Shown one piece after another: positions 29,301-37,344 of a stretch of 64,000 bases of DNA. The first letter of the stretch is position 1. Each line of letters starts with the position of its first letter. Source of the DNA: JAKVCB01 sp965243695 (GTDB lineage Bacteria > Planctomycetota > Planctomycetia > Pirellulales > Lacipirellulaceae); assembly GCA_965243695.1 (NCBI GenBank), contig CBDEWC010000011.1, positions 185,228 through 249,227 on the forward strand, written 5' to 3'. The position numbers and the translations under genes are program-made. The notes under the pieces were generated by a model. That model was not told the DNA's origin and did not search any database. It saw only the letters and a list, made by a program, of their open reading frames with translations.

Positions 29301-29551
29301 AGAGTGGTGTTTTTCGCGACGTCGATGGCAGGCTGGCAATCTTTGTGGTCAATGCGGGCGCGAATCCGGTGACCTACCGTGCCGAACTTGATTTGGCCCA
29401 GTATGGCATGCCTGCAAATGCCAAGGTTGCCGTGGAGACGATCTCCTGGGAGGGAGTCCGAACCAAGGTTGCCGGCGGGAGTACCTCGCCGGTCGAGTTG
29501 GCCGGGACCCTGCCTGGGCGCGATGTGGTGATGCTGCACATCGAACCGTAA
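26399..29551 (+). CDS. Exported LamG plus DUF6259-like glycosidase-type protein
   Basis: The ATG at 26399 is 8 bases after GGAG; the ATG at 26393 is too close to it. The product of about 1050 residues has a signal peptide and a LamG domain (VVEWTFDEGAGT to IYDRSLADAEILSHF). It then has a long catalytic-looking region with features of DUF6259: GPFRGDWYDACQIYRSWAL, then a barrel with GGFYLDVMQGAALPCYWPGHGH and ITGENSTENMIDVIDG. DUF6259 proteins are suspected glycosidases related to alpha-galactosidase-like barrels; activity is unproven. Asp in FYLDVM and Glu in GENSTE are reasonable catalytic candidates (inference). It follows the related LamG gene by 136 bases in the same direction, suggesting joint action on one polysaccharide. 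Confidence 0.83.
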   Translation: MGVSYGACAMNLRSLLVAVVFVLVVAASGTAKGESSPPVVEWTFDEGAGTLAHDVAGGGCHATLAGASWVKQGKGYAVRLDGENDYIDCTSQKPLVLESPFTIEAWIKPTRKGQGEAHLFGEGVASFALTYYNTELCLFYVGGGGNNVKYPLTVDKWQQVVVTFDGKLLGMWHNGRQVASAKSKFNRTGSKGQVTIGTKGTSGGARFQGFVDQVRIYDRSLADAEILSHFRQQAGEHDLVIHQTKAAPEDVVTQFFRSHPNPIDVKRIGDSILFANQKVGLEIVESENGFHWNRLYSVELDHDFLVRDAEGGTRELIDVRMTLDPMYVGRDDSHLTKYSLMGIMDEMAGDAFSIGSSAGGKLSWRCEFGQDQAVLHLAAEKIDVRESEGVLDVDMQVTLRTDDPMSYWRVGLRNRGLRYGIERVRFPVVSFAPIGKAADNVFVYPRERGGLVEDPFHAPTGLGSGFHTRGAFYPVDFNMQFQALYDQESSKGVFVGTQDSTPNLMHTRIQNTPRELTWSVAHFPPNITYAEEDYAQPYDCVVGPFRGDWYDACQIYRSWALKQSWCRQGPLRTRQDVPQWYKQAPLYLYTTLADSAEGTHSKSKNMELAAGRVREWLQWSGMKLPVNLYGWERYVPGMTAFENPVNMRRMRTQGRWAGLAGHNMFDGNYPRIPAIDNFADQCQQLRAAGGEVVPYLALELFDQGPAENSPYAAEARPHITRDLYGGLRAWGGHRSWQPCAWTDWWRNRLRETTELMLEREHVGGFYLDVMQGAALPCYWPGHGHAAAGADVATTGMHELVATIHRRVKSKNREAIITGENSTENMIDVIDGILQLTLWPETKAPLFATVYQDYVLRFGLELSTGTGWQGRFKDEWRKDHFFLESASLFAEGMQIGMVRLPPRDNALSHQNPDHREMIDFLGKLVGYYRQEVSRNFLSVGQFMRPVTFDRPAVMPTIVYKEGIEFSAVQSGVFRDVDGRLAIFVVNAGANPVTYRAELDLAQYGMPANAKVAVETISWEGVRTKVAGGSTSPVELAGTLPGRDVVMLHIEP

Positions 29552-29611
29552 CAGCCAGTTCTGGACGGAGGTTCCAGCGGAACCCAGCCTGCCGATTTGT
29601 TTCCAGCAGGG

Positions 29612-30595
29612 TTATGATGGTTGAGGACTGTTTTCTGTGACCTGCTTCAGTGCCGTCATGTACCCAATCGCAAAGGCATAACCGCGGTGCCGGCCAAACT
29701 GGGTGTCGGTTTCCATGACGGGAGCGTGATCGGGATCGATCAGACCATCGTAGTTGTGGTCGGCATAGAGTTGCATGGCGGCGGCCATGTCGACGTCGCC
29801 CTCGTCGATGAAAACTTCGTCGAACTTAACGCCATCGCTTGGCTGTCTCTGCACGTTGCGAAAGTGGACGACAAAGATTTTTTGTTGTTGGAGAAAGTGC
29901 CGGGTCGTTTCGATCACATCGACTCCCATCTCCGCAACCGTTCCCTGGCAGTACAAGAGACCGTTGGATGGACTTGGTACCGTGTCAATCAGTCGTTGCA
30001 TGCCGTCTGCGGTAGCCAGGATCTGGGCAGCACCGCGAAGACTTCCCGCCGGCGGATCGTCTGGATGGCAGGCCAGTTTTACACCGACCTTTTCGGCAAC
30101 GGGAACAACCCGTTCGGCGAAATAGGCAAACCGTTCCCAAAGTTCCTCGTGCTCCACCACTCCCGCCTCGCTGGGAGGGGCGTTTTCGATGCGTTGGCTG
30201 TCGAAGCTGATCAGTCCAGCATCTCCACGACCGCCGCCACTTAGTCCGTTTCGCCATCTTCCCCAGCAGGGATTCAGGGCAAAGTCATAGCAGAGTGTGT
30301 GGATGCCGGCGCGAGCCATGTTCTCGACCGACTTCGAGAAACCGGCGATCGCTTCGTCCCGGTTGGGACTGGCGAGCAGAATGGGCCGATGAAGAGCGGG
30401 TGGGGGGGCCTCAATGGCTGCCATCTCCAGTCCGAACGATTCGGCGCGCTTGCGAAGTTCTAGCAGGTCGAGAAATTCCCAGGGAGCTTGGTTAAGTTCC
30501 TCGGGCAGGATTGCGATAATGTGACGAACGCCCAGTTGCCGGCAATATTTAAGTTCCGAATCGGACCAGTCATAGACCCTTTTGGTGATATGCAT
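29612..30595 (-). CDS. Mannonate dehydratase-like protein
   Basis: The ATG at 30595 gives a 327-residue TIM barrel; the frame is open to 30706 without support. The UxuA signature HPDDPP and the nearby GLLYCQGTVAEMG, FVVHFRNVQ and DGLIDPDHAP segments carry the His, Asp and Cys residues that bind the metal in mannonate dehydratase. The enzyme removes water from D-mannonate to give 2-keto-3-deoxygluconate in glucuronate and mannuronate catabolism. It starts 67 bases after hemB ends on the same strand. The pairing with hemB is probably positional rather than functional. A role in using uronic acids released by the exported enzymes nearby is plausible. Confidence 0.85.
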   Translation of the reverse strand: MHITKRVYDWSDSELKYCRQLGVRHIIAILPEELNQAPWEFLDLLELRKRAESFGLEMAAIEAPPPALHRPILLASPNRDEAIAGFSKSVENMARAGIHTLCYDFALNPCWGRWRNGLSGGGRGDAGLISFDSQRIENAPPSEAGVVEHEELWERFAYFAERVVPVAEKVGVKLACHPDDPPAGSLRGAAQILATADGMQRLIDTVPSPSNGLLYCQGTVAEMGVDVIETTRHFLQQQKIFVVHFRNVQRQPSDGVKFDEVFIDEGDVDMAAAMQLYADHNYDGLIDPDHAPVMETDTQFGRHRGYAFAIGYMTALKQVTENSPQPS

Positions 30596-30662
30596 GGTTC
30601 GTTGCGGAAGGGTTGTTGGGACGCACCAATGGGAAGGGCCAGCCGATTGGTGAGGCTCTGTG

Positions 30663-31688
30663 TTAGCTTCTGGTCGGCCCCAGCAGGTGTGCTGCCTCGA
30701 CAGCAAAGTAGGTCAAAATGCCATCGGCACCGGCGCGCTTGAAAGCAAGAAGGCTTTCGAGGATGGTCCGCTCTCGATCGATCCACTCATTGGCTGCTGC
30801 GGCTGAGAGCATGGCGTATTCGCCGCTGACCTGGTACGCATAGGTCGGCGCGCCAAAGGCCTCCTTCACGCGGTGAACAATATCGAGGTAAGGCATGCCC
30901 GGCTTGACCATGACGAGGTCGGCCCCTTCGGCCAGGTCGAGGGCTACCTCCCGCAGGGCTTCCTCGCCATTGGCCGGATCCATCTGGTAGGTCCGTTTGT
31001 CGCCTGTGCCCAGGTTGCTGGCCGACCCGACCGCGTCGCGAAACGGGCCATAATAGGCTGACGCATACTTGGCCGCATACGCCATGATTTGTACCTGCTG
31101 AAAGCCGCCTTCGTCGAGCGCTTGTCGAATTGCGCCGACACGGCCATCCATCATGTCCGAGGGAGCAATGACGTCGCAGCCGGCCTCTGCCTGGACCATC
31201 GCCTGGCGGCAGAGGACATGGATAGATTCGTCATTGACCACGTACCCGTCGCGTACCAGGCCATCTTGCCCGTGCGTCGTATAAGGATCAAGTGCCACGT
31301 CGCAAATGACGCCGAGCCTGTCGCCATGTTCTTTTTTGACGGCTCGCACTGCACGACAGGCCAGGTTATCCGGGTTCAGTGCCTCGTCGCCATCGGGAGT
31401 TTTTTTGGCCGGATCGGTGACTGGAAAAATAGCGACAGCCGGGATGCCCAGTTCCTTGGCATGGCCGACTTCCTTGACAAGCAGGTCGATCGACAAACGG
31501 TCCACACCTGGCATCGAAGTGACCGGCTCGCGCCGATTCTCGCCTTCGTGCACAAACACTGGCCAGATCAAGTCGTCGACGGTAACCCGGTTTTCACGCA
31601 CCAGGCGCCGCGACCATTCATGTCGGCGGTTTCTTCGCAGACGCGTGGAGGGATAGCTTCCCTGGGCCCAGGAAGGGTCGTCGCTCAT
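30663..31688 (-). CDS. hemB: Delta-aminolevulinic acid dehydratase (porphobilinogen synthase)
   Basis: The ATG at 31688 follows GGAG by 9 bases; a GTG five codons upstream is less likely. The 341-residue cytoplasmic enzyme condenses two 5-aminolevulinates to porphobilinogen in haem and siroheme synthesis. The two Schiff-base lysines are seen in QIMAYAAKYASAYYGPF and DLVMVKPGMPYLD. The metal region reads VALDPYTTHGQDG, with Asp rather than the Cys triad of zinc enzymes, so it belongs to the magnesium or potassium-dependent type. Length and order match the family throughout. It is upstream of the mannonate dehydratase on the same strand. Confidence 0.95.
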   Translation of the reverse strand: MSDDPSWAQGSYPSTRLRRNRRHEWSRRLVRENRVTVDDLIWPVFVHEGENRREPVTSMPGVDRLSIDLLVKEVGHAKELGIPAVAIFPVTDPAKKTPDGDEALNPDNLACRAVRAVKKEHGDRLGVICDVALDPYTTHGQDGLVRDGYVVNDESIHVLCRQAMVQAEAGCDVIAPSDMMDGRVGAIRQALDEGGFQQVQIMAYAAKYASAYYGPFRDAVGSASNLGTGDKRTYQMDPANGEEALREVALDLAEGADLVMVKPGMPYLDIVHRVKEAFGAPTYAYQVSGEYAMLSAAAANEWIDRERTILESLLAFKRAGADGILTYFAVEAAHLLGPTRS

Positions 31689-32120
31689 ACGAGTTTTCTC
31701 CACAGGAGGTTTTTTGGCAGAATCTGCATCGTATGCAGCCGATTGGGCCGTTACAAGGTATCTTGCTGGTTGCGGGCTTCAATTTCATCCCAACGGAAAA
31801 ACAGGCGGTTGGTATGGAGGAGTTTCGGTTCCGGCCAGATTGGTGCCGTTGGCCCGTCGAGGGGTTGCGGAACAGGGGCAAGGCAAGTTCCGTTGCCCAC
31901 TGCCGGGGCGCGAATCGGAAAGTCCTGGTCCTCCATCAGGTAAGCGAGAGGCCATCACCGGTCGTAACCATGAAGGATTTTTGAAAATGCCAGTTGTGTG
32001 GGTGATGAGGGCGACCTGATTCCCGGAAACCGAGTACATTAAATTGCAAGTAGGTAAAAGATTAACGATAATTCCATAGTGAACGAGCCGTTTACCAGAA
32101 ATTTAATCGAGGGGCCTGTC
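31689..32120. other. Divergent gap between hemB and the repeat protein
   Basis: No gene content is visible; short open frames here have no family-like features. The promoters for hemB (leftward) and the repeat protein (rightward) should lie in it. GAGGGG at 32109-32114 is the ribosome site of the rightward gene. Confidence 0.45.
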
Positions 32121-32594
32121 ATGCGTTACGCAATTGCCATTTCTATCCTGTTACTGGTCGCACCTCTTGCCGTAGCGCAAGTCCCCATGAATTATTGCCA
32201 ACCGGCCAGTGCGGCCGTTTGCTGCCCACCGGCTAGCCCCATGGTTTGCTGCCCGCCGGCCAGTGCGGCCGTTTGCTGCCCACCGGCCAGTTCTGCCGTT
32301 TACTGTCCGCCGGCGAGTTCTGCCGTTTGTTGCCCACCGGCGAGTTCTGCCGTTTGCTGCCCGCCGGCCAGTCCCGTGGTTTATGCCACCGTCCCCGTGC
32401 AGGCTGCGGCTGTCTGTCAACCGGCTCTTTCTTCCCCTCCGGCCACCACGTTTGCCACACCTGCACCCCTTTACGGAAATCGGAGTGGCCGGATGCTCGG
32501 TGGTGGTTATACGCGAACCGGTTCGTACAATCGGTCGGTGCGGTATGTCGCGCCGACGGCCGCGCCGGTTTCAGCGTATTATTGGCCTTATTAA
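32121..32594 (+). CDS. Secreted Cys/Pro-rich tandem-repeat protein
   Basis: The ATG at 32121 has GAGGGG 6 bases upstream and begins a clear signal peptide (RYAIAISILLLVAPLAVA). The 157-residue product then contains seven tandem copies of a nine-residue unit, CCPPASxxV, at about residues 25-87, with Tyr replacing one Cys in two units. A Thr/Pro/Ala stretch and a Tyr/Gly/Arg-rich C-terminus follow (GYTRTGSYNRSVRY). Eleven or more cysteines in an exported protein point to disulfide cross-linking, as in cell-wall or matrix proteins of planctomycetes, but no family was recognised. The nearly identical 27-base DNA units suggest recent expansion and copy-number change. Confidence 0.82.
   Translation: MRYAIAISILLLVAPLAVAQVPMNYCQPASAAVCCPPASPMVCCPPASAAVCCPPASSAVYCPPASSAVCCPPASSAVCCPPASPVVYATVPVQAAAVCQPALSSPPATTFATPAPLYGNRSGRMLGGGYTRTGSYNRSVRYVAPTAAPVSAYYWPY
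32193..32381 (+). repeat. Seven 27-base coding tandem repeats
   Basis: The DNA encoding the nine-residue units is seven in-frame 27-base copies differing at a few bases each. The block lies wholly inside the repeat-protein gene and is a likely site of slippage and strain variation. Confidence 0.85.
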
Positions 32595-32925
32595 TCGGCC
32601 TGTTTGGTGGTAAACAGTATGCGGTCACCGCAGGCTTGGCAATCGATTCGTCGTTGGCGGCTTTGTGGCAACCGGCGACAAATTGGCCAGATAGCGGTCC
32701 GTTGCCGTTGGGGGGCAGTCCGTTGGATCTTGGGCGAACAGTTCAGGATGCGGTTGTTGCACTGCTTTAAAAACATTTGTTGGTTTTGGGTTGCCGTGTT
32801 TGCACCAACCGCGCAAAGCAGGCAGTGGCCATTCTTTACATTTCATCCTGAATGGGACCCTGCAGGATGTTGGTCATTGCGATGACAAACAGCGAAAGAG
32901 CAGTACCGCAGGAAAAAGTGAATTT
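32595..32925. other. Gene-free gap
   Basis: The frame of the next gene is open back to 32791, but nothing conserved lies before 32926. No other structure was found. Confidence 0.4.
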
Positions 32926-33762
32926 ATGAGATCCGCTGAGCCTCTCCTCTACGAAACACACTCACACACGCCTCTTTGCAAGCACGCAATCGGAGAGCCT
33001 GAAGATTACGCACAGGTGGCGTTTGATCGTGGGCTGCGCGGGCATACCGTGACCTGCCACAACCCGATGCCCAACGGGTACAACTCTGAGGTAAGGATGG
33101 CTGTCGACGAGTTCGAGATCTATTTGGACGGGGTGCGGCGGGCCCAGGTGGCCTGGGAAGGTCGAGTCGATGTCCGGCTTGGCCTGGAGTGCGACTATTT
33201 TCCTGGCTATGAAAGCTGGCTCGAACAGCAGGTCATGTCGGCCAATTTTGACTATGTGTTGGGGTCGGTTCACCCGCAGTGCGAAGAATTTCATGCCAAA
33301 TTTTGGGATGGCGATGCTTTCCATTACCAGCAAGCTTATTTCGAACAGCTTGCTGCAGCCGCTGAAACTGGTTTTTTCGATTGCCTTTCCCATCCCGACC
33401 TGGTGAAGAATCAAGTCTCTGAGTCATGGAGCCCGGACCAAATCCTTGATGACATTCGACGAGCCTTGGACCGGATTGCCGCGACAGGAACTGCGATGGA
33501 GTTGAACACCTCGGGGGCAAACAAGAAAATCCGTGAGATGAATCCTTTTCCCGAGATGCTGCGAGAGATGCATGCGAGGGGAATTCCCGTCGTGGTGGGG
33601 GCCGACGCCCACACACCAACACGGGTTGGTGATCGGTTCGATAAGGCGTTGGCCCTGCTTGCCGATTGTGGTTTTGACCGTGTGAATTATTTTATTGGGC
33701 GCGTTCGCCAGGAAGTGATGATCGACGAAGCGCGCGCGAGCCTGGTGGTGGCCCGGGTATGA
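32926..33762 (+). CDS. Histidinol-phosphatase-type PHP-domain protein
   Basis: The ATG at 32926 is 7 bases after GGAAAA. The 278-residue protein is a complete PHP phosphoesterase. The metal-binding motifs run in order: YETHSHTPLCKHA at the N-terminus, a Glu in LGLECDYFPG, GSVHPQ, CLSHPDL, AMELNTSG, and VVVGADAHTP near the C-terminus. This matches the HisK type of L-histidinol-phosphate phosphatase, which performs the penultimate step of histidine synthesis; some relatives act on other phosphoesters. No other his gene is in the window. The metal-dependent fold is certain, the substrate less so. Confidence 0.87.
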   Translation: MRSAEPLLYETHSHTPLCKHAIGEPEDYAQVAFDRGLRGHTVTCHNPMPNGYNSEVRMAVDEFEIYLDGVRRAQVAWEGRVDVRLGLECDYFPGYESWLEQQVMSANFDYVLGSVHPQCEEFHAKFWDGDAFHYQQAYFEQLAAAAETGFFDCLSHPDLVKNQVSESWSPDQILDDIRRALDRIAATGTAMELNTSGANKKIREMNPFPEMLREMHARGIPVVVGADAHTPTRVGDRFDKALALLADCGFDRVNYFIGRVRQEVMIDEARASLVVARV

Positions 33763-34090
33763 TGAACGCAGGACGTCCCAAGAGCGTCCCGTTTAAATTT
33801 GCCGGGTCCTTGGTATCTTAAGCGAGGCGTTGCGCTGCGGGTTCGAGGGTGGAGTGAGACGAGCGGGTGCAGATGAAAATCGCGTGCAGCACGACCGATT
33901 GCTTGACTTGGGTAACCCTTGCGGCCACGAATGGCTGGTGTGTTGAAAATAAGTTGGGCTGCTTGTTTAGGCTGCTTTCACTCCAGGTTGCGGTATAATT
34001 GGGGATCAGGCAGGTACAGCCGGTACAGGTGTGGTCCTGTTTAGGGGCCAGATTGGGCAGATCGTATGGCAATCGATAGTGAGTAGGTCT
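33763..34090. other. Gap upstream of the Ser/Thr kinase
   Basis: No gene is seen. A TATAAT hexamer at 33994-33999 is well placed to serve the kinase gene, though no good -35 hexamer stands at the usual distance. Confidence 0.4.
33994..33999 (+). promoter_or_regulatory. Possible -10 box for the kinase gene
   Basis: An exact TATAAT stands about 95 bases before the preferred kinase start. No -35 hexamer with 16-18 base spacing is evident, so this is a suggestion only. Confidence 0.3.
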
Positions 34091-36298
34091 GTGGACAGTA
34101 GTAACCAGGTATCACTTGAGGTCCAACGAGAGATCGACGTACGTTGCGATGCGTTCGAGTCGAAGTGGAGGTCGGGCGATGCGCCCCGGTTGAGCGAGTT
34201 CCTCGAGGGGATAGCCGAGGGATTGCGTGGCCCACTCTTGCGGGAACTACTCGTAATCGAGTTTCAATACCGCCGCAGCCCGGATGGAAAGAGTGCTTCT
34301 GACCAGGAATTGCTCGAGGCACATCCGGAGTTGCAAGAGGAACTCGCAAAGCAGCTTGCCAGCCTGCGCAAGTCGGGCGAAGCGATGGGGGGAGTGGCTC
34401 TGTCTGCCGACACCATCGAAACGATTGTGGTGGGTTCGAAACAGGGGATTGATTCAGCCGGGCTCCATATCCGTTGCCCCCACTGCAACAACCCCGTGGA
34501 GCTGTTGGACGATTCGGTTGATAAGGATGTGACCTGTGTTAGCTGCGGCAGCACGTTCAATCTGGTTGAGGAGGATGATAGCCCTGAGGCCAGGATGAGT
34601 GGCCGCAAGTTAGGCCGGTTTCAGCTGATCGAACAGTTGGGGGTAGGCGGGTTTGGGAGTGTATGGAAAGCACGCGACGAGGAACTCGACCGATTTGTTG
34701 CCGTCAAGATACCTCGCCGAGCAGGCCTGGAGCGTCCGGAGACTCAACTCTTTTTTCGTGAAGCACGCACCGTGGCTCAACTGCGGCACCCGAACATTGT
34801 GCCGATCCACGAGCTCGGTCGCGATCAGGAAAACGGAACGATATACATTGTCAGCGAACTTATTTACGGCAGTTCCTTGGCCGACTGGATGAAAGATCGC
34901 CACTGCAACACGCGGGAAATAGCCGAGCTGAGCGTTCCCATCTGTGACGCACTGAACCATGCACATGCACAAGGTGTGATTCATCGGGATTTGAAGCCAT
35001 CGAACGTGATGATAGACGAGCAGGACCATCCATTTGTGATGGACTTTGGGTTGGCCAAGCGTGAAGTTGGTGAAATCACGATGACTCTCGACGGACACAT
35101 CGTGGGGACCCCCGCCTACATGTCTCCCGAACAGGCCCGGGGAGAGGCGCACTGGACCGACCGGCGGACCGATATTTATTCATTGGGTGTCATGTTGTAT
35201 GAACTTGCCGCTGGTGAATTGCCCTATCGGGGAAATGCCCAGATGCAGGTTCAGCAGCGGTTGACCAATGATGCGCCCGATCCGCGCAATCTGAATCGTC
35301 ACATACCGGCCGATTTTGCCACGATTTGTTTGAAGTGTTTGGAGCGGGACCCGAACGGTCGCTACGAGTCAGCTGAGGCGGTGGGCAATGAGCTGCGTCG
35401 CTATTTGCGGGGTGAGCCCATCCGTGCCCGCCCCGTGTCGCGACTGGAGCGAACCTTGCGCTGGTGCAAACGTTACCCGCTGGCTGCCACCACGATTGGA
35501 CTGGGAGTTTTTCTGGCCGTTGCGGGGCCCATTGCAGCTGTGGTGATGTTCCAGCAGAGCAGGACCATAGAAACCCGCCTCGAAGAGAGTCAAGGGCTTA
35601 TCAAGCAAAAGGAGAGTCAGCGGCGTGAACTTAAAGGTGAAGTTGCGGCGCTGCAGGCCCGAATCCACGCGTTGGTAGGTGGCAGTCCTGGTATGGAGGA
35701 GGTCGTGCCGGGTTGGCGACGGAATTTGGTGACGAAGTTGCTCGATCAATACTACGACAAGATGGTTGCCGCGGTTCCCGATGACCAGGCGAACCCGGAA
35801 GGTGCGGTACGAGTTCAGCTTAGCCTGGCCATGATGCTCGAGGCGAGCCAGCGCCCTCTCCAGGCGATCAGGCATTTTGAGTCTGCCGCGCACATCCTTG
35901 CCGCGTTAGCCGCGGAATTCCCGCAGCAAGTTCGCTTTCGGGTGGCGTGGGCGGATACGGCTGGTCAACTGGCGACGCTTTACGGAAGCGAAGGCGATCA
36001 AGAGACATCGCTCCAGTGGTCCCGGAAGTCGTTGGAGTTGCGTAAGGCGCTAGCGGCAGAGAATCAGGCTGACGCGCTGCGCCAGGTGGACCACCTGGCG
36101 GCCGTTCTGGAAGCGGCCAGTGTTGAGCCAAGTCTTCAGGTGCAACAGGCACAGCTAAAGACGACCCCCATTCTCATGGACCAGGTCCAACAGGCGTGGC
36201 CCGCCGATCCAGAAGAAGTCTACAAGCTGTCGAGTTATTTGACGCTTCGCGATCCGCTGCTCGATTGGGAAGTTGTCACAACGCGCCGGCCCGAATAA
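34091..36298 (+). CDS. Membrane Ser/Thr protein kinase with zinc-ribbon-like insert
   Basis: The frame is open from 34031; the GTG at 34091 is preferred since the conserved start of this family (DSSNQVSLEVQREIDVRCD) follows it. Order in the 735-residue protein: a helical N-terminal segment typical of planctomycete kinases; a CPHC-x(17)-CVSC zinc-ribbon-like element near residues 130-155; and a Hanks kinase domain from about 174. The kinase has GVGGFGSVWKA, catalytic Lys in VAVKIPR, HRDLKPSN near 298, DFG and a SPEQA substrate loop. A single transmembrane helix at about 462-486, a short coiled coil and TPR-like helices follow. All kinase residues are present, so it is probably active, with the C-terminal part outside the membrane. 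Such kinases often partner with the ECF-type sigma factors found nearby at 42455. Confidence 0.92.
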   Translation: MDSSNQVSLEVQREIDVRCDAFESKWRSGDAPRLSEFLEGIAEGLRGPLLRELLVIEFQYRRSPDGKSASDQELLEAHPELQEELAKQLASLRKSGEAMGGVALSADTIETIVVGSKQGIDSAGLHIRCPHCNNPVELLDDSVDKDVTCVSCGSTFNLVEEDDSPEARMSGRKLGRFQLIEQLGVGGFGSVWKARDEELDRFVAVKIPRRAGLERPETQLFFREARTVAQLRHPNIVPIHELGRDQENGTIYIVSELIYGSSLADWMKDRHCNTREIAELSVPICDALNHAHAQGVIHRDLKPSNVMIDEQDHPFVMDFGLAKREVGEITMTLDGHIVGTPAYMSPEQARGEAHWTDRRTDIYSLGVMLYELAAGELPYRGNAQMQVQQRLTNDAPDPRNLNRHIPADFATICLKCLERDPNGRYESAEAVGNELRRYLRGEPIRARPVSRLERTLRWCKRYPLAATTIGLGVFLAVAGPIAAVVMFQQSRTIETRLEESQGLIKQKESQRRELKGEVAALQARIHALVGGSPGMEEVVPGWRRNLVTKLLDQYYDKMVAAVPDDQANPEGAVRVQLSLAMMLEASQRPLQAIRHFESAAHILAALAAEFPQQVRFRVAWADTAGQLATLYGSEGDQETSLQWSRKSLELRKALAAENQADALRQVDHLAAVLEAASVEPSLQVQQAQLKTTPILMDQVQQAWPADPEEVYKLSSYLTLRDPLLDWEVVTTRRPE

Positions 36299-36307
36299 AG
36301 GTGGCTA

Positions 36308-37306
36308 TTAAGGATCCCAGCGATCGACCTCGCCGCCATTTTTGGTGGCGAGATCTTGCAAGATGGTAAAATCGATCGATTCCTGGATGAAGTGGACACT
36401 CCCATCGGCAAGGGTGAACTGGGCGCCGCCAGCATGCTCGCTGGCAAATGGGAGGTCGTTGAGAGGCATGGTTCGCTGGTTTTCTGGCACACTCTTGTCG
36501 CCCGTGTGGTAACCGTACACGTCAAAATCAGCGTTGATTGGATATTTAATATTTTTGGCCGCGCCAGTACAAAGCATGGCGATGGGATCACCAAACCAAA
36601 ACGAACCCGTCATCCAGTCGCGAAAACTATAGAGCCGTTCTCCCACGGCTAGAGTTTTAGAGGTGCCGTCGGTAATCTTTGCCAGCCGTGTCCGGCTGTT
36701 GGGGAACAGCACGCCGTCGCCGTAAACTTCACCACACGCTTTTTCGGCGCTCAAATGGATTCTTGGGTGGGGCACCTTTGCCCCCATTACGCCGGCATAA
36801 TTGGAGTAATGCATTGCAAGCGGACTTGGCGAAGGAGCTGAGGCGCTGGGGCAAAGGTAGGAATCGACCACGAAGTTGCGGCCTGCCCAGTTCGCAGCTC
36901 CGCCATCGGGTTGAGGATTGATTTCAGCATAAAGGGTTTGCTGCTCGACAAAAGGAAGCAGCATCACCCGCCAACTAATCCCCGACTTCGTACTGCGCTG
37001 ATGCAGGTGGGCTCCCGAGGGAAACGAGCCGTACTGGCATTCATAATTAAGAAGTGCCAGTCCGATTTGTTTGAGATTGTTACTGCAACTGGAGCGCCGT
37101 GCTGCTGCGCGGGCAGCTTGCACTGCCGGAAGTAACAGGGCTATCAAGATGCTGATGATCGCAATCACCACCAGCAGCTCGACCAGGGTAAAGCCATAAG
37201 AACCGGAGTGGCTTCCAGGTGCCTGGTAGGGACGGGGCAGCGCAGAAGACGCTTCTGGTAACCGTGACCAGGCGAGTGTTTTCTGGTGTTTGCGCCCTGG
37301 GGCCAT
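36308..37306 (-). CDS. DUF1559 prepilin-like protein
   Basis: The 332-residue product has the prepilin motif GFTLVELLVVIAIISILIAL at residues about 38-57, with cleavage expected before the Phe, then the AARAAARRSSC helix. The C-terminal DUF1559 part has SEHAGGAQFTLADGSVHF, here with LADGSVHF replacing the more common VDGHV. The leader is long and basic. Its 3' end faces that of the kinase gene only 9 bases away. It is paired on the same strand with two PEP-CTERM genes, repeating the arrangement at 5254-8632. Confidence 0.9.
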   Translation of the reverse strand: MAPGRKHQKTLAWSRLPEASSALPRPYQAPGSHSGSYGFTLVELLVVIAIISILIALLLPAVQAARAAARRSSCSNNLKQIGLALLNYECQYGSFPSGAHLHQRSTKSGISWRVMLLPFVEQQTLYAEINPQPDGGAANWAGRNFVVDSYLCPSASAPSPSPLAMHYSNYAGVMGAKVPHPRIHLSAEKACGEVYGDGVLFPNSRTRLAKITDGTSKTLAVGERLYSFRDWMTGSFWFGDPIAMLCTGAAKNIKYPINADFDVYGYHTGDKSVPENQRTMPLNDLPFASEHAGGAQFTLADGSVHFIQESIDFTILQDLATKNGGEVDRWDP

Positions 37307-37344
37307 CGCAAATGCCTTAACCTAAATGCCTGAACTTAAATGCC

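Noticed and set aside
31714..32019. Small plus-strand frames between hemB and the repeat protein
   Set aside because: Several overlapping frames exist, none with a ribosome site, signal peptide or recognisable motif.
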